64,000 nucleotides of DNA, taken from the NCBI RefSeq assembly GCF_028802875.1, contig NZ_JARAMP010000002.1, positions 186,001 to 250,000 of the forward strand, written 5' to 3'. The notes below the pieces were generated by a model, which did not search any database, was not told the origin of the DNA, and saw only the letters and a program-made list of their open reading frames with translations. Position numbers and translations under genes: made by a program. The DNA comes from Seohaeicola sp024304985. GTDB lineage: Bacteria; Pseudomonadota; Alphaproteobacteria; Rhodobacterales; Rhodobacteraceae. Below are positions 8,086 through 16,237 of the stretch, in pieces (the first letter of the stretch is position 1; each line of letters begins with the position of its first letter).

Positions 8086-9462
8086 TCAGAGCGCGCGCAC
8101 CCTTGGCTGCTGCCATTTCGCCGAGGGGGCAATGATCAGCTCGTGCAAAGCCCAGACCAACGCGTCCAGCCGGTCGGGACTACCCTTGCCCGCATAGCCC
8201 TGCGCCGTCATGGCACACATCTGATCTTCCAGATCCCCCAGATCCCCGTGATGGAAGACCCGGCCCTGCTCATAGAGCGCGGCCACAGGTTCAGCCCGCG
8301 CCCCTTTGCTGCGCGAGGCATGCAGTTTGCGAAATGGCACCAGCGGGTCGATCTGCCGGACAAGGGCTTCGATCATGTCGCCGCCCTGGTTGACCTCGAC
8401 CACCAGCCTGTCCGCATCCCAGCGCCGCATTGCGGCAAGGGCGTGACCGGCCCATTGAAAGGGCCCCAGCCCTGTGGTGCTGGCATCCTCGAGGACAAAG
8501 GCCTGCCAATCCTGCACCGGCCCGCGGGTGACGGCCCCCACGACCATGATCCCGCAGGCGTCCGACCCTTCGCTTGAAGTTGTCGCGGGGTCGATTGCCA
8601 CGACGATCCGGTCCATCTCCGGCAGCGTGCTGACCCGCGCGCCCTCCAGCAGGGCACCGGTCCAGAGCGCGCCCTCGGCATCCTCGACAAGGATTCCGTC
8701 CAGTTCCTGCCGTGAGAGCCGCGACCCGGCATAGCGGATTCGGACCTCTTCGAGAAAGGAGGTGGCCAGATTGGCGGCATTGGCCTCGGTCGGGGCATGG
8801 GTGACGACGGTGCTGGACATCTTGAGCAGATCCTTGAGCACTCCGACATTGCGCGGTGTCGTCGTCACGCAGACGCGGGGATCATCCCCCAAACGCAGGG
8901 CGAATTGCAGCATGTCCCAGGTGTCGTGGCCTTTCTTCCACTTGGCCAGTTCATCGACCCATGCGCCGTCGAACTGGGGGCCGCGCAGGGATTCGGGGTC
9001 ATGTGCCGAGAACGCCTGTGCCGTCGCGCCGTTGGGCCAGATCAGCATCCGTCGGGTTGCATGCCATTCCGGGCGGCGATCCGGGGGTGAGCAGGCCAGA
9101 ATGCCGCTGTCTCCAAAGACCATCACCTCGCGCACCTGATCCAGTGTTTCGCCCACCAGCGCGATGCGGCGGCACCGGCCGGAGTCGTTGGGGCGCGAAC
9201 CTTCGACCTGCGCGCGCACCCATTCGGCGCCTGCGCGCGTCTTACCCGCCCCGCGCCCGCCCATGATCACCCAGGACCGCCAGGTGCCTTCGGGGGGCAG
9301 TTGGTGCGGCATCGCCCAGAAGTCGAACATGAAGGGCAAGGCCAGCAATTCCCCTTCGGTCAGGTCGTCAAGGAACGATTTTTGGACCTCGGCAGTCTCG
9401 CAGGCGATCCAGTCGGCACCGGACCTGAGATCGGGCTGCGTCAAAGTCGATGGCATATTCAT
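8086..9462 (-). CDS. GTA terminase large subunit g2
   Basis: This 458-residue protein is the large terminase (g2), the DNA packaging motor. The ATPase domain has Walker A GGRGAGKT (residues 68-75), Walker B GAWVDELAKW and the TTTPRN coupling motif. The C-terminal RNase H-like nuclease domain has VVAIDPATT, VEVNQGGDM and a final DRLDALVWA motif with expected acidic residues. The start is uncertain: ATG at 9462 (MNMPSTLTQ), ATG at 9456 or ATG at 9516 are in frame; 9462 fits GTA homologue length. All choices overlap the end of g1. GTA terminases package host DNA without sequence specificity. Confidence 0.93.
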   Translation of the reverse strand: MNMPSTLTQPDLRSGADWIACETAEVQKSFLDDLTEGELLALPFMFDFWAMPHQLPPEGTWRSWVIMGGRGAGKTRAGAEWVRAQVEGSRPNDSGRCRRIALVGETLDQVREVMVFGDSGILACSPPDRRPEWHATRRMLIWPNGATAQAFSAHDPESLRGPQFDGAWVDELAKWKKGHDTWDMLQFALRLGDDPRVCVTTTPRNVGVLKDLLKMSSTVVTHAPTEANAANLATSFLEEVRIRYAGSRLSRQELDGILVEDAEGALWTGALLEGARVSTLPEMDRIVVAIDPATTSSEGSDACGIMVVGAVTRGPVQDWQAFVLEDASTTGLGPFQWAGHALAAMRRWDADRLVVEVNQGGDMIEALVRQIDPLVPFRKLHASRSKGARAEPVAALYEQGRVFHHGDLGDLEDQMCAMTAQGYAGKGSPDRLDALVWALHELIIAPSAKWQQPRVRAL

Positions 9463-9730
9463 GGGCGATACCTGCAGTTGCCTTGCGATATGTTTCAATT
9501 TCTGTCTCCACGTCATGGGCTTGCTTGAGCCAGTAACGGATGTCGGACAACAGGCGCGCGCCCTCTCGGATCGCGCTCTGATCGCCCTCGGCCACCCTTT
9601 CCTGAATTTCGATGAGTTCCGATTTCATGATCCTCAGTTGAAGATCGACGATGCGGATCGTGACTTGCAGCGCGGCATCCCGGTCGGGCGGTGCCTCATC
9701 CGGACCCGCGCGCGGGGGTATGTCTGACAT
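9368..9730 (-). CDS. GTA terminase small subunit g1
   Basis: This 120-residue protein is the first gene of the GTA cluster and corresponds to RcGTA g1, described as the small terminase. It has an acidic/proline N-terminus and a helical core (VTIRIVDLQLRIMKSELIEI, then LLSDIRYWLKQAHDVETEIE) consistent with the oligomerising helices of small terminases. The end overlaps g2 by about 95 bases in another frame. AAGGATGAGG occurs upstream of the ATG as a possible ribosome binding site. The last 30 residues lie in the overlap and differ in character from the helical core. Confidence 0.85.
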   Translation of the reverse strand: MSDIPPRAGPDEAPPDRDAALQVTIRIVDLQLRIMKSELIEIQERVAEGDQSAIREGARLLSDIRYWLKQAHDVETEIETYRKATAGIAHEYAIDFDAARSQVRCRLDRLRDCRGPKIVP

Positions 9731-9776
9731 TGGTCTCGCTCTGCCTCATCCTTGATTGCCCCGTCCGCAAGACATG

Positions 9777-9810
9777 AAAAAACGGCGTCCGGGGAAACCC
9801 CGGCGCCGTT
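9777..9810 (-). terminator. Intrinsic terminator directly upstream of GTA g1
   Basis: Read on the minus strand, a 13-bp GC-rich stem with one bulge and an AAA/TTT loop (arms at 9781-9794 and 9798-9810) is followed by six T residues (9777-9782). It is the textbook form of a rho-independent terminator for leftward transcription. It lies 120 bases after mltG and 47 bases before g1. It may end the fab/mltG transcript, but it also lies downstream of the promoter at 9836-9864. Confidence 0.85.
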
Positions 9811-9835
9811 GGTTCACGTCTTCCAGCTTGCACAA

Positions 9836-9864
9836 CCTATACGCTAGACCGTGCGCAATGTCAA
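9836..9864 (-). promoter_or_regulatory. Sigma70-type promoter ahead of the GTA cluster
   Basis: On the minus strand TTGACA (9859-9864) is followed after exactly 17 bases by TATAGG (9836-9841). This is the best sigma70-like promoter seen in the window. It points towards g1, with a predicted start near 9829, only about 20 bases before the terminator hairpin. Between it and the mltG stop lies an 8-bp inverted repeat with a 17-base loop (9893-9900 and 9918-9925). Confidence 0.65.
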
Positions 9865-9929
9865 GTTTTCAGGACAGTCACAATCTGACAACCGCGCGTT
9901 TTCATTAACAAATTCCTAACGCGCGCGGG

Positions 9930-11108
9930 TCAGTCGGACTGTTCCTCCTCGGTGCCCTGGGCCTCGCGCTCGGCCTCGATCCGGCGCCAGGCAGCCACGT
10001 TGCGGTTATGCTCTTCCAGTGTTTCGGCAAAGGCATGCCCGCCTGTGCCATCGGCCACGAAGAACACGAAAGGCGTGTCATCGGGATCAAGCGCGGCTTC
10101 GATGCTGGCCCGCCCGGGGTTGGCGATGGGCGTCGGGGGCAGACCTTCGATCACATAGGTGTTCCAGGGTGTGTTGCCGCGCAACTCGCTTTGGCGCAGG
10201 CCGCGTCCCAGCACACCCTCGCCCTTGGTGATGCCATAGATCACCGTGGGGTCGGTCTGCAGCCGCATCCCGCGATTCAGCCGGTTTACGAAAACGGAGG
10301 CGACCTGACGCCGCTCTTCGGGAACGCCGGTTTCCTTCTCGATGATCGAAGCCAGGATCAGGGCCTCTTCCGGGGATTCAAGCGGCAAACCTTCGACCCG
10401 GTTGGCCCATGCTTCGGCGAGAATGGCATCCTGTGCAGCCGCCATCCGGGACAGAAGGGCTGCACGCTCCTCGCCCGGTGTGACCTCGTAGCTGTCGGGT
10501 GCCAGCGTGCCTTCGGCGGGGACCTCGGCCACCTCGCCTGCCAGAACATCAAGGCGCGAGAGCGCATCGACCACCTGCCAGCTGGTGACACCCTCGGCCA
10601 ACGCCACACGGTAGCGCGTGTCCGCCCGTTCCCGGACCTGCGTATAGTCGCCGGGTGCGACCTCGTTGGCGGGATCGAAGCTGACCTGCTCTACATAACG
10701 CGAGGTGGCCGGATCAAGTTCCCGCACCACGACGGAGGAGCTGTTGACGCCGATGCGGTAGACCACTTCGGTGCCGCAGGTGCTGGGCCCGCCGCGCGTG
10801 ATGATGTCCACGATATCGGTCATGGGGGTTTTCGGCGGGATCAGGAAGCTTCCGGCCTTCAACAAATCGGCCTTGTCGGAGTAATCGGCACCCAACCGGA
10901 AGACGCGTGCATTCGTGATTGCGCCCTGCTCTTCCAGCGAGCGGCTGACGCGCGCCATTGAGGAGCCGCGCTCGACCTGCAAGCAGACGGCCTGATCCAG
11001 CGGTCCCTCAGACGTATATTCGCGCTGCCCCCAGAGGATGACACCCGCAGCCAGAAAGACTGCCACGATCAGAAAGGTGACCGCATTCGAGGCGATGTGA
11101 CGCCACAT
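9930..11108 (-). CDS. mltG: Endolytic murein transglycosylase MltG
   Basis: This 392-residue membrane-anchored enzyme of the YceG/MltG family cleaves nascent peptidoglycan strands inside the chain and so sets glycan length. An N-terminal transmembrane helix (about residues 8-27) is followed by LysM-like and YceG domains. The catalytic region is visible as LILASIIEKETGVPEERRQVASVF with the catalytic Glu, and NTPWNTYVIEGLPPTPIANPG is a signature. The ATG overlaps the fabF stop (TGATG), indicating coupling. fabF-mltG adjacency is common in Proteobacteria. The C-terminus ends in an acidic tail. Confidence 0.93.
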   Translation of the reverse strand: MWRHIASNAVTFLIVAVFLAAGVILWGQREYTSEGPLDQAVCLQVERGSSMARVSRSLEEQGAITNARVFRLGADYSDKADLLKAGSFLIPPKTPMTDIVDIITRGGPSTCGTEVVYRIGVNSSSVVVRELDPATSRYVEQVSFDPANEVAPGDYTQVRERADTRYRVALAEGVTSWQVVDALSRLDVLAGEVAEVPAEGTLAPDSYEVTPGEERAALLSRMAAAQDAILAEAWANRVEGLPLESPEEALILASIIEKETGVPEERRQVASVFVNRLNRGMRLQTDPTVIYGITKGEGVLGRGLRQSELRGNTPWNTYVIEGLPPTPIANPGRASIEAALDPDDTPFVFFVADGTGGHAFAETLEEHNRNVAAWRRIEAEREAQGTEEEQSD

Positions 11109-12367
11109 CAGCCCACCTTCCCGAAGATCACGCTGGCATTGGTGCCGCCAAACCCAAAGGAGTTGGACAGCGCCACGTCGATTTTGCGCGCGCGTTTGGC
11201 ATTCGGGGCCAGATCTATGGCGGTTTCCACCGCCGGGCTATCCAGATTGATCGTGGGCGGGGCCACCTGATCGCGGATCGCGAGGATCGAGAAGATCGCC
11301 TCGATGGCGCCCGCAGCCCCCAGCAGATGCCCGGTTGCGGATTTGGTCGAGGACATGGTCACGCTGCTTGCGTGATCGCCCAGCAAACGTTCGACCGCGG
11401 CCAGTTCGATGACATCGGCCATGGTGCTGGTGCCATGGGCGTTGATGTAGTCGATATCCGTCGCCTTGAGGCCGGCACGATCCAGCGCCGCCTGCATCGA
11501 GCGGAACCCGCCATCGCCATCTTCGGCCGGGGCGGTGATGTGATAGGCGTCGCCCGAGAGACCGTATCCCAGAACCTCGGCATAGATCTTGGCACCGCGC
11601 GCCTTGGCGTGCTCGTATTCTTCCAGCACAACAACGCCCGCGCCCTCGCCCATGACGAATCCGTCGCGGTCGGCGTCATAGGGGCGGCTGGCAGCCTTGG
11701 GATTGTCGCCGCGTTTGGTGCTGAGCGCCTTGCAGGCGTTGAAGCCGGCAATCCCGATCTCGCAGATCGCCGCCTCGGCCCCGCCCGCGATCATCACTTC
11801 GGCATCGCCCCACTGGATCAGGCGCGCGGCATCGCCGATGGCATGGGCGCCTGTGGAACAGGCGGTCACGACCGCATGGTTCGGCCCCTTGAAACCATAG
11901 CGGATGCTGACCTGCCCCGAGATCAGGTTGATCAGCGCACCCGGAATGAAGAAGGGCGAGACGCGGCGTGCGCCTTTTTCCTTGATCAGCAGAGTGGTCT
12001 GTTCGATCGACTGCAAGCCGCCGATACCGGAGCCCAGCATGACGCCGGTGCGGAGGCGGTCTTCCTCGGCTTCCGGCTTCCAGCCCGAATCCTCGACCGC
12101 CTGCGTCGCGGCGGCCATGCCATAGAGGATGAAATCATCGACCTTGCGCCGCTCTTTCGGTTCCATCCAGTCATCGGGATTGAAGGTGCCGTCCGTGCCG
12201 TCGCCGAAGGGGACTTCGCAAGCATAGGTCGTCAGCACATTGCTGGCATCAAAGCGGGTGATCGGACCCGCGCCGGACTCTCCGGCCAGCAGACGCGACC
12301 AGGTCTCCTCTACTCCGCACGCCAAAGGCGTGACCAACCCCAGTCCCGTTACAACCACTCGACGCAT
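11108..12367 (-). CDS. fabF: 3-oxoacyl-ACP synthase II FabF
   Basis: This 419-residue beta-ketoacyl-ACP synthase II elongates acyl-ACP with malonyl-ACP. The active site Cys is C170 in VVTACSTGAHA; the two catalytic His residues are in NAHGTSTMAD and SATGHLLGAAGA, and the C-terminal GFGGTNAS glycine motif is intact. Length matches the family. It follows acpP after a terminator, and ends in overlap with mltG. AGGGG lies a few bases before the ATG. Confidence 0.96.
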   Translation of the reverse strand: MRRVVVTGLGLVTPLACGVEETWSRLLAGESGAGPITRFDASNVLTTYACEVPFGDGTDGTFNPDDWMEPKERRKVDDFILYGMAAATQAVEDSGWKPEAEEDRLRTGVMLGSGIGGLQSIEQTTLLIKEKGARRVSPFFIPGALINLISGQVSIRYGFKGPNHAVVTACSTGAHAIGDAARLIQWGDAEVMIAGGAEAAICEIGIAGFNACKALSTKRGDNPKAASRPYDADRDGFVMGEGAGVVVLEEYEHAKARGAKIYAEVLGYGLSGDAYHITAPAEDGDGGFRSMQAALDRAGLKATDIDYINAHGTSTMADVIELAAVERLLGDHASSVTMSSTKSATGHLLGAAGAIEAIFSILAIRDQVAPPTINLDSPAVETAIDLAPNAKRARKIDVALSNSFGFGGTNASVIFGKVG

Positions 12368-12522
12368 GACGTACCCCTTCGTTCATGTTCTGTCGTGCTC
12401 ATAGCGCGCCTGCCCCCTCATGGGCAAGAGCGGGCACTTTCCGACACCGGCCTGCGCGGATCGCAGCCCGCAGGATCGGATACCACCGACCGCCGGTCAA
12501 ACCCCAAAATCCGCGAGTCATG

Positions 12523-12552
12523 AAAAAACCCCCGTCCGATGGACGGGGGTTT
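12523..12552 (-). terminator. Intrinsic terminator after acpP
   Basis: A perfect 12-bp inverted repeat (AAACCCCCGTCC, loop GAT, GGACGGGGGTTT) is followed on the minus strand by T residues down to 12523. It lies 26 bases past the acpP stop and before fabF, which should raise acpP message over fabF, in line with the high demand for carrier protein. Confidence 0.85.
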
Positions 12553-12578
12553 CTCCGACATCGGAAATGATGCGCGCC

Positions 12579-12812
12579 TCAGGAGGCTTCAGTGATGAAC
12601 TTCACTGCGTCGCCGAAGGACTGGATCGTTTCTGCTGCATCATCGGGGATCTCGATCCCGAATTCCTCTTCGAACGCCATCACCAGTTCGACCGTGTCCA
12701 GGCTGTCCGCACCCAGGTCATCGATGAACGAAGCGTTCTCGACCACCTTGTCCTCGTCCACACCCAGATGTTCCACCACGATCTTCTTCACGCGGTCTGC
12801 GATATCGCTCAT
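12579..12812 (-). CDS. acpP: Acyl carrier protein AcpP
   Basis: This 77-residue acidic protein is the fatty acid acyl carrier protein. The phosphopantetheine attachment Ser is S37 in the DDLGADSLDTVEL motif. Length and sequence match the family closely, fixing the start at 12812 (MSDIADRVKKIVVEHLG). It sits in the fabD-fabG-acpP-fabF order common in bacteria, with its own apparent promoter (12968-12995) and terminator (12523-12552). Confidence 0.97.
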   Translation of the reverse strand: MSDIADRVKKIVVEHLGVDEDKVVENASFIDDLGADSLDTVELVMAFEEEFGIEIPDDAAETIQSFGDAVKFITEAS

Positions 12813-12967
12813 GTCCAAGTCCTCATACCGTTCGGGCTGTCTGCCCATTTTCTGCCCTTGCCCGCAGGCTCGGCACTTCGTGATGCCCTGTGTATCGGGC
12901 GGCTCGTCATCCCGCAAGCAGGACGTCCAAGGGTGCCACCTTCGGCCCCCCCGGCAAATCTGCGTGG

Positions 12968-12995
12968 CCTATAGCACATGGTGCGCCATTGGCAA
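12968..12995 (-). promoter_or_regulatory. Probable acpP promoter
   Basis: On the minus strand TTGCCA (12990-12995) and TATAGG (12968-12973) are separated by 16 bases. The site lies about 155 bases before the acpP start. The same hexamers with 17-base spacing occur ahead of rpsF, which supports the call. Confidence 0.5.
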
Positions 12996-13048
12996 ACGCT
13001 TTCACCAAGGCAAGGCCGCGCGGTGCAACGGCAGCCCGCCCTTGCCTG

Positions 13049-13786
13049 TCACAGCATGGCCATGCCGCCGTTCACATGCAGCGTGGTGCCCGTGACATAC
13101 CCCGCCTCGGGGCTGGCGAGATAGAGGACGGCGGCCGCGATTTCCTGTGGCGTGCCCATGCGGGCGGCCGGGATCTTGACGTTGATGGCGGCTTTCTGTT
13201 CGTCGGTCAGCTTGTCGGTCATGGCGGTGGCGATGAAGCCCGGTGCCACGGCATTGGCGGTGATTCCACGGCTGGCGACCTCATAGGCGATGGATTTCGT
13301 CATGCCCACCATCCCGGCCTTGGAGGCGGCATAGTTCGCCTGCCCCGGATTGCCCGTGGCCCCCACGATGGAGGAGATATTGATGATCCGGCCCCAGCGG
13401 GCCTTCATCATCGGGCGCATGACGCCACGGCACAGCCGCATGGTTGAGGTGAGGTTCACGTCCAGCACGCTTTGCCATTCATCATCGGACATCCGCATGA
13501 AAAGCTGATCGCGGGTGATGCCTGCGTTGTTGACCAAGATATCGACGGCGCCCATCACCTCGACGGCCTGTTTCGGCAGCGCCTCGACGGCTTCGGCATC
13601 CGAGAGGTTGCAGGGTAGCACATGGGCGCGGCTGCCCAGTTCGGCGGCCAGCGCCTCGAGGGGTTCCAAGCGGGTGCCGGACAGAGCGACCGTGGCCCCT
13701 GCCCCGTGCAGCGCATGGGCGATGGCCCCGCCGATCCCGCCTGATGCGCCGGTGATCAGCGCGCATTTTCCTGTCAGATCAAACAT
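13049..13786 (-). CDS. fabG: 3-oxoacyl-ACP reductase FabG
   Basis: This 245-residue short-chain dehydrogenase reduces beta-ketoacyl-ACP with NADPH. The cofactor motif TGASGGIGG is at residues 12-20, NNAG near residue 86, and the catalytic S139, Y152 and K156 are all present (NISS and YAASK). The C-terminal YVTGTTLHVNGGMAM is typical of FabG. It follows fabD after nine bases and is preceded by GAGGAA. Confidence 0.95.
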   Translation of the reverse strand: MFDLTGKCALITGASGGIGGAIAHALHGAGATVALSGTRLEPLEALAAELGSRAHVLPCNLSDAEAVEALPKQAVEVMGAVDILVNNAGITRDQLFMRMSDDEWQSVLDVNLTSTMRLCRGVMRPMMKARWGRIINISSIVGATGNPGQANYAASKAGMVGMTKSIAYEVASRGITANAVAPGFIATAMTDKLTDEQKAAINVKIPAARMGTPQEIAAAVLYLASPEAGYVTGTTLHVNGGMAML

Positions 13787-13795
13787 GTCTATTCC

Positions 13796-14734
13796 TCAGT
13801 TTGGGGCAGCAATGGCTGCGGCCACATCTTCCGGAGTGCCGATGGCCCGGCATTCCATCTCGCGCACGATCCGGCGGATCATGCCCGACAGTGCCTTGCC
13901 CGCGCCCACTTCCCAAGCTTCGGTCACACCGGCCTCGGCCATCCACAGCACGCTTTCGCGCCAGCGGACCGAGCCTGTGACCTGTTCGACCAGAAGGGCG
14001 CGGATAAGGTCAGGATCGCTGACCGCTTCGGCCCGCACATTGGCGACAAGCGGCACGGCGGGTGTGTTGACCGTCACATCGGCGAGGGCAGCGCGCATCA
14101 CTTCGGCGGCAGGCTGCATCAAGGCGCAATGGAAAGGCGCGCTGACAGGCAGGATCACGGCGCGCTTGGCGCCCTTGGCGCGTGCAATCTCGACGGCACG
14201 TTCGACCGCTGCCTTGTGGCCTGAGACCACCACCTGCGCAGGGTCATTGTCATTGGCAGCCTGACAGACCTGCCCCTGTGCGGCCTCTTCGGCGACGGCG
14301 CGGGCGGCGGCGAAGTCGAGGCCCAGCAGGGCGGCCATGGCGCCGACGCCCACGGGCACGGCCTCCTGCATGGCGCGGCCACGGGTGCGCAGCAAGCGCG
14401 CGGCATCGGCGACGCTCAGGGCTCCGGCCGCGGCCAGCGCGGAATATTCGCCCAAAGAGTGACCGGCGACGAAGGCGGCATCGGTAACCTTCACACCCTC
14501 GGACTCGAGCGCGCGCATCGCCGCGATCGAGGTCGCCATCAAGGCGGGTTGGGCGTTCTGGGTCAAGGTCAGCGCGTCCTGCTCGCCCTCCCAGATCAGG
14601 GTGGACAGTTTCTCGCCCAAGGCGTCGTCCACCTCGTCGAAGACGGCACGGGCCGCAGGATAGGCCTGTGCCAGATCGCGGCCCATGCCGATGGTTTGCG
14701 CGCCCTGACCGGGAAATACGAAAGCCCTGCTCAT
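13796..14734 (-). CDS. fabD: Malonyl-CoA-ACP transacylase FabD
   Basis: This 312-residue enzyme moves malonyl groups from CoA to ACP. It has the FPGQGAQ N-terminal motif, the nucleophile S93 in GHSLGEYSAL and a catalytic His in VSAPFHCALM. The start MSRAFVFPGQ at 14734 has GGAG upstream. The frame stays open far upstream, antisense to the next genes, but that part is not real coding sequence. It is the first gene of the fab set here. Confidence 0.95.
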   Translation of the reverse strand: MSRAFVFPGQGAQTIGMGRDLAQAYPAARAVFDEVDDALGEKLSTLIWEGEQDALTLTQNAQPALMATSIAAMRALESEGVKVTDAAFVAGHSLGEYSALAAAGALSVADAARLLRTRGRAMQEAVPVGVGAMAALLGLDFAAARAVAEEAAQGQVCQAANDNDPAQVVVSGHKAAVERAVEIARAKGAKRAVILPVSAPFHCALMQPAAEVMRAALADVTVNTPAVPLVANVRAEAVSDPDLIRALLVEQVTGSVRWRESVLWMAEAGVTEAWEVGAGKALSGMIRRIVREMECRAIGTPEDVAAAIAAPN

Positions 14735-14935
14735 CCTGTTGTCTCCGTCCTGCCGCGCCAAAGATCTTTGTCCCGCGCGCTTTTCATAAGGTTTTGCCGG
14801 AATACCGCGCCCGGCGCGTCTTCGCAACGCCCGAGCGCGCATCCTTGCACGTCCCATGTGCGGCGGGGCAGATTGGCCGCTCTGGCTTGCGGTTCTAGAT
14901 AGGCACGAAACATGTCTTCCAGAAGGACCGCCCTC

Positions 14936-16159
14936 ATGTCCCGCAGCAACAGCACCGCACGCTATGGCAGCGTCACCAAGATGTTCCATTGGCTGACCGC
15001 TTTTCTGATCCTGTCCGCCATTCCGCTGGGCCTGATTGCCACCGATCTGGCCCACCGGATCGAAGCGGGCGAGACCGATCTTGTCGCGCGGACGACGCTG
15101 CTGTTCTCGTTGCACAAGACCATCGGGATTGCGGCTTTCCTGACCGCGCTTGGCCGTATCGTCTGGGCGATGACACAACCCCGCCCCGGTCTTTTGCATG
15201 GCGGACGGCGGGCCGAAGCGACCTTGGCGGGCACGATCCATTGGCTGCTTTACGGTGCAATGCTGGTGACCCCACTGTCGGGTTGGGTGCATCACGCGGC
15301 GACAACCGGATTCGCCCCGATCTGGTGGCCGCTGGGGCAAACCCTTCCCTTCGTGCCGCAAAGCGCCACCGTGGCACAGGCCGCCGAGACTGTGCATTTC
15401 CTGGCCTCCCGCGTGCTGATCCTGTCGATCCTTCTGCATGTGGCCGGAGCGTTGAAGCATCACTGGATCGACCGCGACGACACGCTGCGCCGTATGCTGC
15501 CACGCGCCACGGTGCGGCAGAACCCAAGCCCCGCGCAGCCCGGTCATGCGGTGCCGCTGGTGGCGGCTGGTGTGATCTGGCTGGGAATCCTTGGCGCAGG
15601 CGCGGCCCCTGCCCTGATCGCCCTGCCGGACAGCCCCGCGCCGGTTGCCGCGCAAACCGCCTTCCCGGGCGACTGGCAGGTGCAGGAAGGCACGCTGGCG
15701 CTTGCGATCCGTCAGATGGGCGCAAAGGTCGAGGGCAGCTTTGCCGACTGGACGGCACAGATCACCTTCGCGGATGATCCCACGCAGGACGTGAATGGCG
15801 CCGTCCGGGTCGAGGTTGCCATTTCCTCGCTCAGCCTCGGCACGGTCACGGGTCAGGCCATGGGGGCGGATTTCTTCGACGAAGCCTCGCATCCGCGCGC
15901 GGTGTTCGAGGCCAGAATCCTGCGGGCGGGCGGCAGCTTCGTCGCGGACGGCCTTTTGACCCTCAAGGGCAATGCGGTGCCGGTGCGGCTGCCCTTTGAT
16001 CTGGTGAGCAGCGGTGACACGGCGTCGATGATCGGGGAATTGTCGCTTGACCGTCGCGACTTCGGTATCGGCGCAAGCGTGACCGAGGAGGGAACGCTGG
16101 GCTTCGGTGTGACGGTGACGGTGCAACTGAAAGCGCAACGGTTGCCAACCGGCGACTGA
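14936..16159 (+). CDS. Cytochrome b561 / YceI fusion protein
   Basis: This 407-residue protein joins an N-terminal four-helix cytochrome b561 domain (about residues 1-190) to a C-terminal YceI domain (about residues 220-407). Heme ligands are likely among the His residues in MFHWLTAF, LHKTIG, IHWLLYG and LLHVAGALKHHW. A further hydrophobic segment (VPLVAAGVIWLGILGAG) links the two so that the lipocalin-like YceI part faces the periplasm. The b561 part probably passes electrons between quinone and a periplasmic partner; YceI proteins bind polyisoprenoids. AAGGA eight bases before ATG 14936 favours this start over the ATG at 14912. Confidence 0.88.
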   Translation: MSRSNSTARYGSVTKMFHWLTAFLILSAIPLGLIATDLAHRIEAGETDLVARTTLLFSLHKTIGIAAFLTALGRIVWAMTQPRPGLLHGGRRAEATLAGTIHWLLYGAMLVTPLSGWVHHAATTGFAPIWWPLGQTLPFVPQSATVAQAAETVHFLASRVLILSILLHVAGALKHHWIDRDDTLRRMLPRATVRQNPSPAQPGHAVPLVAAGVIWLGILGAGAAPALIALPDSPAPVAAQTAFPGDWQVQEGTLALAIRQMGAKVEGSFADWTAQITFADDPTQDVNGAVRVEVAISSLSLGTVTGQAMGADFFDEASHPRAVFEARILRAGGSFVADGLLTLKGNAVPVRLPFDLVSSGDTASMIGELSLDRRDFGIGASVTEEGTLGFGVTVTVQLKAQRLPTGD

Positions 16160-16184
16160 CCCCACCGCGTCCGCCGCGAATGAA

Positions 16185-16223
16185 CAAGGCCGCCGGATCA
16201 CTCCGGCGGCCTTGGTATTTTTT
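16185..16223 (+). terminator. Intrinsic terminator between b561/YceI fusion and yceI
   Basis: A perfect 12-bp inverted repeat (16185-16196 and 16203-16214, loop ATCACT) is followed by a run of six T residues at 16218-16223. It ends rightward transcription of the fusion gene and may also serve the convergent yceI gene. Confidence 0.85.
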
Positions 16224-16237
16224 ACGATATGTCAGGC

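Noticed and set aside
14735..16201. N-terminal extension of FabD by about 490 codons
   Set aside because: The extension is antisense to the b561/YceI gene; FabD has a normal start with ribosome binding site at 14734.
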